Translations under genes and position numbers: made by a program
Notes under the pieces: generated by a model
The model's input: the letters and a program-made list of their open reading frames with translations, nothing else
What the model was told of the DNA's origin: nothing
Databases searched by the model: none
In this document: positions 39,893 to 51,027 of the stretch, piece by piece
Numbering within the stretch: position 1 is the stretch's first letter
Layout: every line of letters starts with the position of its first letter
Source: Timema cristinae
Taxonomy: Eukaryota; Arthropoda; Insecta; Phasmatodea; Timematidae
Direction: 5' to 3'
NCBI GenBank assembly: GCA_039000515.1
Contig: JBCFYV010009882.1
Coordinates: 55,251,277-55,315,276, forward strand
Length of the DNA: 64,000 nucleotides

Positions 39893-40050
39893 GAAGTGTA
39901 CCTGAATTTGCGTAAAGAGAGAGTTAAGAAACATTTAGGAAAAACAACTTCATTTGACCCAACCAGGATCAAACCTCTATCTCCCCTTCATCGCCAGTCT
40001 ATTCTAATGCGATTAGGATGCCTCAGCCCATCTGACCGACTAAGTGGGTC
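39893..40050 (-). repeat. SINE family C-like, reverse orientation
   Basis: On the minus strand: ATCCTAATCGCATTAGAATA, GACTGGCGATGAAGGGGAGA, a mutated B box (TAGAGGTTTGATCC), TTGTTTTTCCTAAATG and CTCTCTCTTTACGCAAATTC. The tail motif is missing. The 48-bp minisatellite begins just beyond its head. Confidence 0.6.
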
Positions 40051-40062
40051 ACCTTCATTCCT

Positions 40063-40690
40063 GTTGACTGATAAGAACTGAGTATTATTGCCTATTAAAC
40101 CTCCATACTTGTTGACTAATTAAAACCTAGTATGAGTGCCTGTTGCACTTCTGTACCTGTTAATTGATAATAACTGAGTAGGAGTGTCTATTCTACTCAC
40201 GTAAACGTTGACTGATAAGAACCTAGTAGCAGTCCTTATTGCACCTCCATGTGAGTTGACTGATAAGATAGCAATGGCTATTGCAGCACCGTCCCTGTTG
40301 ACTCATAAGAATTCAATAGCAGTGCCTATTGCACCTACGTATCTTTTGATTCATAAGAAATGAGTCGCAGTAAATATTGCATCTCCATAGTTGTTGACTG
40401 ATAAGTAGCGAGAAACAGTGCTTATTGCAACTCCATACCATTTGACTGATATGAACTGGTTATAAGTGCCTACTACATCTCCCAATCTGTTGATTGCTAA
40501 GAAAATATCAAACATGTCCATTGCTCCTCCATACATTTGACAGGTTTAATCACAGTTGGAGTGCCTATTGCACCTCCATACCCTGTGACGGTGTAAATCA
40601 CATCAGTACCTATTACACCCCATGGTGGAAAACGCTTGCTTGCGATTGCTTAACACAACTCCAAATCTTGTGACACTGTTAAACACAGCG
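40063..40690. repeat. 48-bp minisatellite, about 12-13 units
   Basis: Units begin GTTGACTGATAAGAACTGAG and continue with AGTGCCTATTGCACCTCCAT. Starts fall at 40063, 40111, 40159, 40207, 40255, 40297, 40345, 40393, 40441, 40489, 40536 and 40584, so most spacings are exactly 48, one is 42 and one is 47. Because 48 is a multiple of three, the minus strand reads as a 16-residue repeat (RYGGAIGTATQFLSVN-like), open in most units. At least three units carry in-frame stops, so it is not a present-day gene. Confidence 0.85.
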
Positions 40691-41122
40691 TTCCTTACAA
40701 TTTTATCCATTTGCGTGGTTGCCAATCCAACGGTCTTAAGTAAAGGTCAGCGTAATAATTTCATTTTATAGAATGTAGCAGCTTTGAACTGTATATATAT
40801 GATCTATATACATTTATTATCTAGCTAGGTCATCTGTGTGTGTAGACATTTGCAACTCTGTTGGCACAAAACGTTAACCAAATTAAACCTATGGAGGTTG
40901 TCTACACATCGTACTCGCAATGAGATTGTAATGAATCAATTTAATTGAATTGGTAAACTCCGCTTAAACGAATTTTTCTGCAAAGGAGCAAGTATACAAC
41001 TTTATTTGTTATATCAAAACTCATCAGATATATATTTTAAACAAAATTGTTGAAACAATTTTCAAATTATATTAAATTTTCAAAAATAGCTTAGTAGTAA
41101 ACTATTCTTTAATGAATTCTTT
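40691..41122. other. No gene seen
   Basis: AT-rich with short TA runs near 40790. Nothing is recognised. Confidence 0.45.
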
Positions 41123-41352
41123 CCCGCTTCGGTGGACACATGGTCTAATGCACTAATCTCGCAATAGACTTGACTGCCAATAACAGGGAGATAATGGATC
41201 CCATTCAGGTGAACTAAGGGTGGAGTTTCATAAATGGTTTCATAAATGGTCTCTCAACACACATGCATGTACACGTCCTCTAAATTCCTCATTCATAACC
41301 TATTAGCGTTATTAGTACATAAGCGTATAGCTCCGATGCGTATTAAAACAAG
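41123..41352 (+). repeat. SINE family C, diverged
   Basis: Head CCCGCTTCGGTGGACACATG, then GCAATAGACTTGACTGCCAA, with a mutated B-box region. Body GGTGAACTAAGGGTGGAGTT contains a local duplication (CATAAATGGTTT twice). The tail is badly eroded (GCGTATAGCTCCGATGCGTA). Confidence 0.7.
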
Positions 41353-41394
41353 GTTATAAAAAAATTATTCTTACCCAGAAAATCTGTATTCATT

Positions 41395-41790
41395 GTAATG
41401 TGTCATGTCAAACACTCCCAAACTACCCATTTGGGACAATATCGTTGAGGCCATTTTTAAAATAGTTCTAATTGTTTTAGAATCTGTCATTTTTGTAAAC
41501 TACCGTAAAACATATATTTATTCAAAAACCTAGAATACAGTGTTTTTTTTCCATTTCAATGACATCTTGTATTCCCAATTGTAACCAAATAATTAGAATT
41601 ATTTTAAAAATAATTACAAATGTTTGAAAATCAGGCATTTGTAAAATACTCTTAAATTAATTTTATATATAAAAAATTAAGTGCAATTTTCATAAACCAC
41701 TCCAAAGATACCAAATTGGAACCAAATAATTAAAAACATTTTTAAAATATTTCGAAAAATTTGAAAAATTATTTTTCATCAACTACGCAG
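41395..41790. repeat. ~147-bp repeat family, site 2, about three units
   Basis: Units contain GTCATGTCAAACACTCCCAA, TTTGG-ACCAAAT, CATTTTTAAAATA and a GTAAACTAC-like segment. The ACCAAAT landmark recurs near 41435, 41585 and 41722, spaced 150 and 137. The same blocks occur at 43880-44600. Confidence 0.55.
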
Positions 41791-43288
41791 AGGCGAGATT
41801 TTACCTCAAAAACAAGTAGCGGAGGGGTGAGTGAAGCAGCCTAAACAGGCAAAGTGGCCATACGATGATTTCCTACTTAGTTATTGCTGTACTATGGAGG
41901 AAATATTACTAATATACAGTCCAACAAGACGACACATGCCTCTAAAAGTGACAGTAGTGTGGTGTATTTGTTCTTATAGTAACTCAAAAGGTGTTTTGGT
42001 CATTCTTCAATGCAAGGTAAGCAAAAATAATGAATAAGATTGTAATGAATATTGTTTAGTTATTCAATTATATTTAGTAACATATGGGTTTGCCCTCATG
42101 TACCCTTTATTTCTGACTGATTGCATATACCTTTATTTTATCCCCACGTCGTGTATCAGAATTTCAAATAAACTAGAAAACTTTGACCAAGGGCTCATGT
42201 GAATGACAGTTCAACAATATTACGTAGATCAAATTCAAGTTATGTAATTGTTAAGATTTCAAACTAACCACCCTACTAAAAATGTTGCTATTATTAAAAA
42301 GGTAATAAGAACAATCGTCATTGTTGGGGGCAGTTATAATAAGTAATCTGGTCAACAACATGAACAATTTTGGGATGATATAATTTAATAATATTTATAA
42401 TATTTGTCACGCTTTTATAAATAGAGTACTGTTGTTTTGAGATATTTCAGACGATTAAATTTCTTAATTATATGAAGTACAGTAATGGCGTCCAAAATAT
42501 TCGAGAATCTAGTCAGGCAATTTGAGACTCTAAACAGATTATGAAAGATGATGAAGCTGATAGAAGTGAAATAACTGTTTTTTTACTAACAATAAAAATG
42601 TCAGTTTCTCAAGAAAAATGTTGAGAAGAAGAGTTAAAAACTAAAATATTGGATTGACACTGTTTGATTGTAGACCTAGCTTATCAATTAACTGAAACGA
42701 ACATATTTAAACACTATTTTAAAATAAACCAAAATTACATGAAGGGATTGATTGTTTGGCTTTTAAAGCCCTGAATTATCTTTAAGATATCCACAATCTA
42801 TATTATCTGCCCAGGCATAAGAACTTTACCGACCAAACCAGACTAAACCGTTGGCCAATTAGCAACGCATCCTTTTCCCAGGCCTCATAAACAAATCCGC
42901 CATCAGAACAAATAGATGATGATGACGTTGCTGATGATGAGTTTCTGCAGTGACAGATTTTCAAGTTCATCACCAAAAGACAGGTGGGTTAAATGCTCTT
43001 TGTGCCAGAAGCGGTTTCATGAATGTAGTTAAAGGTGTGAAGAAAAATATTATAATTATTTTTGTGAATTTTGTCAATAAATATTGTATCTGGAAACTAC
43101 CAATATTAATAATAATTTGGTTATTGAATTAACTATAACCCATTTCACATAAGTGTAATAAGTAGGGAATGAACAATAATTATTGGTTGGTTTATTTCAT
43201 TACATATATATCAGTAAAGTGGAACCACCCATGCTACTTTACTCTAAAACATCGCTAAATTGGTCAATTTGCAATTATTATTATAGTA
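41791..43288. other. No supported gene
   Basis: Frames of 60-68 codons (41831, 42950) show no family features. AT-rich. No repeat family is recognised. Confidence 0.4.
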
Positions 43289-43576
43289 GGTGACCTGGTG
43301 GTCTAGGGGTAAGGTGTCAGACTTCTATGCTGGCGGTCGGGGTTCAATCCTCGGTCCCGGCAAAGATTTATCTGATTACCAAACCCTTCCTTCACCTCTG
43401 ACAAGACATCTTGTGAATGTGGGGAATGCCAGGCCTCCACCGTGGTTCGGATTCCACGTTAAACTGTAGGTCCTTCATTTCATCTCACATTCACCCTACC
43501 ATTACACATTAGCGTAAGTGCGTATAACCCAAATGGGTAGTAAGACGCGGTGATAATAATAATAATAATAATAATA

Positions 43577-43588
<12 letters not shown>
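43289..43588 (+). repeat. SINE family B, best-preserved copy
   Basis: Head GGTGACCTGGTGGTCTAGGG, B box GGGGTTCAATCCTCGGTCCC, then GCAAAGATTTATCTGATTAC. Body blocks GTGGTTCGGATTCCACGTTA and CCCTACCATTACACATTAGC follow, then tail ATAACCCAAATGGGTAGTAA, GACGCGGTG and (TAA)n. All parts are in order, so this is the reference copy of family B here. Its tail meets the inverted tail of a LINE. Confidence 0.9.
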
Positions 43589-43613
<25 letters not shown>

Positions 43614-43740
43614 GTATTCCGTGTTCTGCCTTATGAAAGGTAAGTTCATTTTTTCAATGAACTTATATTGCCGATGTATCTGTCCTTTGCCTCCTCCTTG
43701 AACTCCCGGAAATTTCTCCTTTCCTTGAAATCATTTAACT
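43589..43740 (-). mobile_element. LINE 3' end, inverted copy with (TAA)n tail
   Basis: Read on the minus strand: GATTTCAAGGAAAGGAGAAA, CGGGAGTTCAAGGAGGAGGC, TACATCGGCAATATAAGTTC, AAGGCAGAACACGGAATACT and (TAA)n. This parallels 17370-17528 block for block. Only the last ~140 bp is present. Confidence 0.65.
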
Positions 43741-43879
43741 TATAAATAGTTTGAAAAGATAATTTTTTTTCTAAAACAAAAAAAATGTTTGCATACCTAG
43801 ATTAAAACCTAATGGGCACACCGTTACATGGTGCATTTAGTAAAATACAAAATCTCTAATCAATACTCAGATATTAATT

Positions 43880-44710
43880 CGATTTATTACAGTAATAATC
43901 CCAGGGTGGACATTTGATACTCACTCCATCTATGAAATATTATTTGTCATGTCGAACATTCCCAAGATAAACATTTAGAACCAAATCACTAGAGCTATTT
44001 TTAAATATTTCAAGTTTTCGAAAAATATCCCATTAATTTGTTAACCACCCTCAAACGAAATGTTATCTAATAAACAAGTATACAGTACAATTATTAATGA
44101 TATCACTCTAAAAATGTCAATTTAGAACCAAATCGTTATAGCCATTTCTCGAATAGTTAACATTTTGATAAAATTATTCATTAGTAAACTAACTATAAGT
44201 AAATAGTTGCTAAAAATAAGTAATTATAGAGTGGAATTTATCATGTCAAACACTCCATAAATACCCATTTGGAACCAAATTGTTTGAACGACTAAAATAT
44301 TTCAAGTTTTTGAAAAATCAGTATCAACTAATTATCCACAAAAGAGTTTTAACACCAAAAACAAGTATGCAGTAGGCCTATATTTGGTCATAATTCACAA
44401 TCCCTAGATTTAAATTTTAAACAAATCATTCAGAGCAATTTTCGAAATATCTTGAGTTTTCAAAAAATGTCTATCTTTACACTATCCTTCAGCCAACGTT
44501 TGCTCAAAAACCAATAATACCATGCTATTTTTCATGCCGGAGAAATCCTAGATGCGTGTTTAAAACAAAATCGATAAAGCCTTTAAAAAATAACAGTTTA
44601 TAATCCATGGCCAAGGATAGACAGACAGACATGGGGACAAACAGAAATGTAAAATCCACTTTTTGGGTTCGGGCTTGCATAAAACCAAAATCTTCATTCA
44701 ACCTAATCTT
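43880..44710 (+). repeat. ~147-bp repeat family, site 3, about five units with CAGA end
   Basis: The landmark (A)CCAAATC recurs at about 43981, 44128, 44275, 44420 and 44565, at spacings of 147, 147, 145 and 145. Shared blocks are GTCAAACACTCC, CATTTGGAACCAAAT, ATTTCAAGTTTT-GAAAAAT and TAAACTA-C. The array ends in CAGACAGACATGGGGACAAA, then ATCCACTTTTTGGGTTCGGG, the same ending as at 39.5 kb. Frames inside it are not genes. Confidence 0.7.
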
Positions 44711-45914
44711 GATATTGATCTTTTTCAAGATTACAATACCTTCTCATGATAAAAGATAATAATAAACCGTTTTAAAAACTCATTGTAAATATAAAAAGAG
44801 AAAACATTGGCATTAAGTAAAGTGTTTAACATTATGACTATAAGCGAACCACATTTTCTCCTATCCTTAGCAATTTTTACTATCCTTGTTTAATAAAGCG
44901 AAGGGTGAAATATCTTATCGTGAGTCCAAAATTTTGAAAATAAAAACCAGTAATAAATATATGTTACGTTTCATGTTATAATCTCAAGAAATCATTTAAG
45001 TGTTTCCTGTATATTCACTGATAATTATTCTAAAGACCTGTAGTATAATAGCCAACCAAATCATAATATGAATATTGAGTATTATAATAATTGGTTAAAC
45101 ACAACCGTTATACGTTTATAATTCTACTATAAATAGAATAGATAAGATACAATGAAGTAAAAATTGAACAGTTTTAACACTATGCTATACATTAGCTAAC
45201 ACTCGAAGAAAGGTATTTGGGTTTGTAACTTTGTTTCTGTGTTGACTGTACCCAGCGTAAAGTCACCACGCTAGTGCTACGAGTATTTCTGGCGGGTGCA
45301 TCATACGATTTATAGTGCGTACACTAGAATACAGGGAGGAGTATTGTATGCTTACAGTAGGTGGATGTCCCTGTTAACGGTTGCGCAGTAATTATTTGGT
45401 AGAAAGAGGGGTGAGAAGGGGACCGGCGTCCGGGACAAGAGAGTATATTAAACCACCATAAATACACGGTAGCAAATGTTCACTTCCACAGCTAGCCTAT
45501 GGATACAAATTCAGATGGGAGACAGAGAGGGGCAAAGGTTGAAAAGAGGAAAAAACCCATATTACTTTTTGAAAATAAAAAATGTCAGGAGGGTTGGAGG
45601 GGAGGCAGGGAAGAAGGGTCTAGGGATGTTGTTTTCATGGCATGTTTTGAATTCATTATAATTCAATGTGAAACATAATTGCATGTGTTGTAGACTAGCA
45701 AGTAGTATATATGTCCCTAAATGGGTTTAAGCATCGCCTGACACATGGGAGAGCAAATAATGTGACCGATTATAACACAATTTATAAAAAATTGCTCTGC
45801 TCTTACTCTAAATAGTCATTTATCCGCTCTATTTTCTTAGACATTAATTATATAGTTAGGAAAACTTAGCTTACAAATACAAATAAACTTAATTTAAATG
45901 TATTATTTAATTAT
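44711..45914. other. No supported gene; GC-richer patch 45.2-45.66 kb
   Basis: 45210-45660 is less AT-rich and includes a 61-codon frame at 45476 with a basic composition and no recognised family. The rest is AT-rich. Confidence 0.35.
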
Positions 45915-46045
45915 TTCAGACAGCTCATCTCAGTCGGTAGCCTGAAATTTACTAAGGCAAGATTCCCAGTTCTATTTGTGAAATGGCCGAAAGAATTATT
46001 ATTAATTAAAGTGAGGTTTCCCTCTTTATCGATATCACCCTAAAA
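45915..46045 (+). repeat. SINE family D, 3'-truncated
   Basis: CATCTCAGTCGGTAGCCTGA (A-box region), ATTCCCAGTTCTATTTGTG (eroded B box), AAATGGCCGAAAGAATTATT, then GTGAGGTTTCCCTC. This is the 5' part of family D, and the 3' portion is missing. Confidence 0.6.
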
Positions 46046-47937
46046 ACATTAGAAATCTAAGAACGTTTGCAAAAATTCCCTAAAAAAATTAATTTTCCTT
46101 AAAAATCATGCTTTCCTTCGGAAAACACTTCAAATAAACGCCATAATAGGTGTTTGTATAGTTTGTTTTTGTGTAGTGTGATTTTGACGTAAAGGATGAT
46201 TTTTATGGAACTAGCTTCTATTTTTCTTGAATTCTGGTATATATTTTTAGGGTGTTGTGGCAGTCAATAAATGAAATGAAATTAAATATTTGACTAAATA
46301 TTTAAAGTAAAATATTACTATGCCCACAATCTGAGTGCACAAACGAACGCAATCCTTTGCCAACGCAATATTTGTCTAAAAAAATTAATAAGATAAGTGA
46401 AATTAACTAACAGAAATTGCTACAGAAAAATCTTGTAAAAAGAGACTGATACAGAAACTCATGAAATAAATTACCATCATGGTTTACCAAATAGTATAAC
46501 GGTTTTTATAGTTAGTTCACCAAAAGGTTGTGTTGTAAATGTTTCTTCGCTACTTGATATGCGCTAATATAGCATTCGTTTTTTAATTATATAATTGTAA
46601 CTCTAACGATCCCCTTCAAAAAGGATTTATGTTTGGTTATGTTTAGTCGATCCATCTGACATACAAAATTGAAATTTTCAACCATATCTATAAGAGATTT
46701 TTCTATGAGCCTTGGTAATATTGAGACCACCTTATTTCCCGCCCCCAAGTTTTTCAACTTTTAAGGTCGTCCTATTACCAACTTACAGAATATAAATCTT
46801 CTTCAATGCCAAAAAATATATTAGTAGTAATTTTGTAAATATTTTCATTTGGTATTTAATTTGGTTTTAATGTGCCTACCAAATTTCAATTTTTAGAAAC
46901 ACAAAATATTATTGTTTTCTATATCAGTTGTAAAATATTTAAAGCTCTCTCATTTAACTATCCAGGAAGATAAATTTACTTACATGTCGAATTAAACATT
47001 TTTAATACATCGAAACGTGTGTTATGTATATGAGAAATTTGAGGAGCCTGCCTACCCCGCCCTCCTCCCACTTTAACCATTATGCTCCATTATTTTGAAA
47101 TATAAAAATGTTAAGATACTTTTATGTTTTTTTTGGGATAGTCTTTATACCTGCTTTACTAATTTGAATCTTCTAACACACTTATGAATAATATATTATT
47201 TTAATTTTGGAAATTTTAAAAAATCACCATTTCACCAGCCCCTACTTAGAAACATCAAACATTTAACACTTGGTTAGCTACTTGGAGGGATTCCTTAACC
47301 TTCGTGGAGAATTTAAACTTTCTACATCACCTAAATTTTTTTTTTTTTTTTTACTTTTATACTCCCTATTTACTATATCATAGAGTCTCATTTTAAAATT
47401 AATCATTTTTAGACCTTTACGATCCCTTAGCATGACTACCGAATTTCTAATACAATTTAATATTTATTTAATTCAATTAAACAACCTTCTCATTCCTACT
47501 AATATTACAACTTGGAAACTTCACATTTTATTATTTATTTTATGTGTTCTTGGAGTTGTCCTTCCACCCGCAAAATTTTTATTTTCTATCACATCTAAAA
47601 TATTTTTCTTTCCTTTAAATCCCTCCATCCTCTATTTTCCAAAGTCAAATTTAAAAATATTGATATATTTATAGCTATTCAGAGTGGCCCATCTACCTTC
47701 CTTCAAAATTTCAACTTTACACCACATTTATAAATTGTTTCATTTATTAGTTTTGGATATTTTAACACCCCCCACCATCTTCTATACAAATCCTTTTGAG
47801 AAAATTCTAATTTTAATATTAATTTATTTATCTTCAGTTTTCGATAAAATTCTAATTTTCTACATCATATAACAATTTTTATTCTATTTTTTGTCCCCCT
47901 TCCATTTTTCTATCCCTATTTTGAACTTTTAAATTCT
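46046..47937. other. No gene; pyrimidine-rich stretch with recurring C-runs
   Basis: From about 46730 the plus strand carries C-rich interruptions in T-rich DNA (ATTTCCCGCCCCCAAG, CCTACCCCGCCCTCCTCCC, TTAACACCCCCCACCATC) at loose 60-120 bp spacing. This may be a worn tandem family. Frames at 47432 and 47684 are low-complexity. The FEN/PIN transposon inserted at its right end. Confidence 0.3.
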
Positions 47938-47944
47938 TATATTA
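47938..47944. other. Left target-site duplication TATATTA
   Basis: TATATTA immediately precedes the left inverted repeat and is repeated exactly at 51396-51402. The outermost bases TA could instead be read as part of the inverted repeat, so the duplication length is 7 bp at most. Confidence 0.75.
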
Positions 47945-48302
47945 GTCCAGTCAACAAAGTAAAAATAGGGGAAATAATTCGTGTAGTCACAAATTTTTGT
48001 ACAGTGGTAGGGGGAGTACCATAAACAACATACTAAAAATCCTGACCAGTGGGGGTAAGCGGGGGGGTAGGGGAGCGTTTAAAGGTCATTCTTCCACGTT
48101 ATTCTCGTATAACTCGAAAACCGTGACCTCTAACGAAAAGGTGTTCATGTACAAAATTAATCTACATTAAATTCCCTACAAAAAAGTTCCTATTCATTTT
48201 TCTCTAGGATGAATTGTTTATGATATGCAGGGGATGGAATAATCGCGGATTATTAAAAATAGTGCTTTAATGGTATAAAATTAATGTTTAATGTTAAATG
48301 AA
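47945..48302 (+). repeat. Left terminal inverted repeat
   Basis: About 358 bp, matching the reverse complement of 51028-51395 almost throughout. I see roughly a dozen substitutions and a ~10-bp gap near the outer end. It includes G-rich GGTAGGGGGAGTACC and GCGGGGGGGTAGGGGAGCG motifs. Confidence 0.9.
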
Positions 48303-48364
48303 CTTAGTACAGAACAACTACATTACTTAATAAAAACAAACCTCTTATCTTGAATGTATAAATC

Positions 48365-48667
48365 TCAAAAATCAACAATTGAATCATCATAATTATCATA
48401 ATCATCATCATCATCTTGAAGCTCGAGTAAAGGTGCACCATTCGTACATGTACCATGGCACGTGCCGCACACCATAGAGCATGGAATGCCGGCTTTTCGG
48501 CATCCACATCGTCCCCCACACCCAGTAGAACATCGGCAAAAGATGTTGTTCAGTGTCGCTTCAGGTGCTACTGGGTCTTTGGTTGTTACAGGGGTGAGTG
48601 ATCCATCCTCCCCTCAGTTCCATCCCCACTCGGTCGGGGGTAGGGGGTTGTTGAGCCATTGCTGTGT
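48365..48667 (-). other. 3' exon: CXC-like Cys-rich domain and acidic C-terminus
   Basis: After the proposed intron the frame reads TEWGW, meets a TGA, then continues GEDGSLTPVTT and APEATLNNIFCRCSTGCGGR, followed by CGCRKAGIPCSMVCGTCHG. Ten or so cysteines in C-x-C and C-x4-C patterns resemble tesmin/TSO1 CXC DNA-binding domains. The chain ends in a run of six Asp, then Tyr, Asn and Asp residues, and a stop at 48365-48367. The order (W-G-W, then D-G-x-L-x-P-V, then Cys-rich, then acidic) matches what I recall of intact homologues. Confidence 0.75.
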
Positions 48668-48764
48668 CTGTAAGTAAGTAGCAAAACCGCTGTAAGTAAC
48701 AACAAATAGTGTTGTAAAAATAATTAAATAAAAACAGTAGGTTAGTAAAATTAATATAACTTAC
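48668..48764 (-). other. Probable 97-bp spliceosomal intron in transposon gene
   Basis: On the minus strand the exon ends RVYLQ at CAG, followed by a consensus donor GTAAGT. The acceptor ACTTACTTACAG lies just before ACACAGCAATGG. Splicing is phase 0 and joins the conserved RVYLQ to TQQW, matching homologues where this region is continuous. A second TTACAG lies ~16 bp upstream of the chosen acceptor. Reading through gives a low-complexity Phe/Leu tail and loses the Cys-rich domain. Confidence 0.7.
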
Positions 48765-51027
48765 CTGTAAATAAACTCTAAAAGAGTGTTGCTGCGCAGC
48801 TCCTGTGGTTGGTGGCAGTGAGGCGAGGTCTGGTTTTGGCTTCGTTGATGTGTTTAGGAATGCAGCATACCGGCGTTGATTCAGGTCTTGCTGTTCTGCA
48901 TTCGCTTGGTAAATTTCTAAAAACATTTTCTCACCAGCCTGTGCGACCTTGTCTGCTGGTGTCGAGGGGTTAGTAAAAATGTCTGATATTGTCTTCATTT
49001 GCCTAGGAATCTTGCTGAACAGCTTAACCATTCCTCCTTTACTCTTTTTGTAAATGGTGGAGGTGGTGTCACACCCACTAAAGTCATGGAGAAGGAGGAT
49101 GTTTTCAGCAAAAGGAAGTTGTTGGAGTTTGTTTGTTGAAAACAATGTTGATTCCACCTTGCCCCTGCCCGGCTTCATGAAGTATACGTTACTCCTTGGT
49201 AGTGCAAAAGCAATGAGTAAAACAATCAAGTTGACATCTTCCCCTATTATTGTGACAGTGGGATGTAGGGCAGCTTTCTCTAACCTACATCTCACTATAG
49301 TGTCATCAGCATCCCCGGTAGCAACTACTGTTTCTATTCCCCTCGCTGCCATTTTGTCACTGAGGAGATGAATAAGCCTGGTTTTGTTATTCTCGTTTGC
49401 AAGAAAATGCTCCTGTTGAACAGTGACATTCATGATTTCGTTAAAATTAATGTCAACTGATGTTTTTGTGAGGCCCCTTCTCTTCTGCTCTGCTCGTTTT
49501 GTACTGTTGACGTCGCCATAACCATCGAAAACCACAGTACAGTTTTGACAGTAATGTTTGAGTACATAGGCTATGTATTGATCGCAAAGTACAGAAATCT
49601 TGGTACCCATATTCCATTTCACGCGGTGAAGGAGGAAGCCTCCATCTATTACATTGGTGCTCGTTTGTAGATCATGAGTTTCATAATTATCCTCTGGTAG
49701 AGCATCGTAGAGAGAAGACTTCTTTCCTTTCCTCACTTCCCCTTCATTAAATAGAGCCAACGGGAATGGAGATAATTCATATTCCATAAGCTGTGCAACA
49801 TCTTCAGCACTCTTTTTTGCAATGGCAGTTCTTTGGTAAATGGTCAGAGGGTCTACAGTCACTGTTTCACCGTTCACTTATACGGCTTTGCTCATACTAG
49901 CCAATGACAACACCACATTCTTCTTAGACTGTTTTATGTCACCAAAATTACAACCAACAAAACTCTGCATGGTTGCGGTACCAATTTCTAGGGCTCGATG
50001 ACTATTTATTTTTGAGTTTCCGATTATCCCTGTTGACAGAGACATAAGTGAATTTATTTTCGGAAAAGGAGGATGGTCATTGAACCATTCATAAATCTTT
50101 GCCCTGTCTTGCCCATCCCTATGTTGCCGTGATACCCGGAAATCAACATGCTGCTCCCCATTTGAAAAAATCACTCCGGTAAATCCTCTATTGACGAGCA
50201 GATGGCGGTTGCTCCAGAGGACCCACCAACCCACTTCGTTAGAACCGAATCAGTTATTCCTCTTCCTCGCGTCAGGCCACCTGAGCTTTTCATGGAGCGC
50301 ATTAGAGTCTGCTCTATGGTCATGTCTGACCAAACTCCTGCCCAACGTGAAACAGTTCGATTTAAGGTGAAATAACCCTTATCTGCAAAGTCCTTGAACA
50401 CATGTGGGTGGCTAGTTTTCAATGATAGCATGTCTTGAACGTAAAGATGGGTTCATTTTGCATATTGAAAATGACCGCTTGCATGGAAGAATGGTATCAT
50501 TTTCTGAACACAAGCCGAGTGGCCATTCCAATCACCACGGCGCTCAGAATCTATGAACTTCTTCATCAATGAAACCATGTTAAAATATTGCACCCACAAA
50601 GCAGCGGTAGGCCCGTTCTTCTCGACACGATCCAATTCATTCTTGAATTTATTTAAAATTGATGCCAACCAAGTATCCCCCTCAACTTTTTGTATAGTAA
50701 GATCGTCCATATTGCTCAAAATGCTGATAATCTGCTTCTTTTCTTCTTCAGAGACGCTAGCTTCTTCAAGAACGATCCGAGCTAAAACAGCTTGAACGAG
50801 TAAATGTCCTCGGACGGCTGTGCTGAAAGCATGCCCAGTTAAGATCTTATCGACTGCGCACAAACGAAGGAGTTGCTTGACCTCATTCCAGCCAGCCACC
50901 TGCCTTCCCTCACGCTTCAGCCCTCCAAACCCCTACCCCCCATATCCCCAGCACACAATTTATCTCTTAATACAGCACTACTGCACTTAGGTGTTGTACA
51001 GACATTTAATATTAGGTCTGAACCCAC

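Larger units (their letters stand above)
48365..50932 (-). pseudogene. Broken FEN/PIN-like nuclease gene of the long-TIR transposon
   Basis: Predicted metal-dependent nuclease, with mobility role inferred. Reading from 50932, an open N-terminal part (RLCAVDKILTGHAFST; ALWVQYFNMVSLMKKFIDSE; HASGHFQYAK) runs to an in-frame TGA at 50453-50455. The same frame continues with GVWSDMTIEQTLMRSMKSSG and GLTRGRGI. A frameshift near 50177-50185 leads to GEQHVDF and SLSTGIIGNSKINSHRA. An in-frame TAA lies at 49878-49880. Then comes the FEN/PIN-like core: VIDGGFLLHRV, VVFDGYGD, VVATGDADDTIV, IGEDVNLIVLL and LLHDFSGCDTTS, whose Asp residues form an acidic constellation. A probable 97-bp intron (48668-48764, GTAAGT...TTACAG) precedes TEWGW, a TGA at 48614-48616 and a Cys-rich CXC-like tail. 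There is no ATG at the start. An upstream exon may exist, since CAG precedes 50899. Total length is about 820 codons. Confidence 0.85.

Noticed and set aside
40351..40536. 61-codon minus-strand frame as a repeat-protein gene
   Set aside because: Neighbouring 48-bp units contain in-frame stops and there is a spacing of 47, so the frame does not extend. It is kept as a finding only.
40063..40690. CRISPR array (regular 48-bp spacing)
   Set aside because: The whole unit repeats with no unique spacers, and the surroundings are clearly eukaryotic.
48561..48664. Read-through C-terminus after RVYLQVSYINF as the true protein end
   Set aside because: The Phe/Tyr/Leu-rich run coincides with a sequence starting GTAAGT and ending in a splice acceptor, so it is better explained as an intron. 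The conserved Cys-rich domain lies beyond it.
48614..50455. Programmed recoding (selenocysteine or read-through) at the two in-frame TGA codons of the transposon gene
   Set aside because: A TAA stop and a frameshift also interrupt the same gene, so ordinary decay explains all of them more simply.
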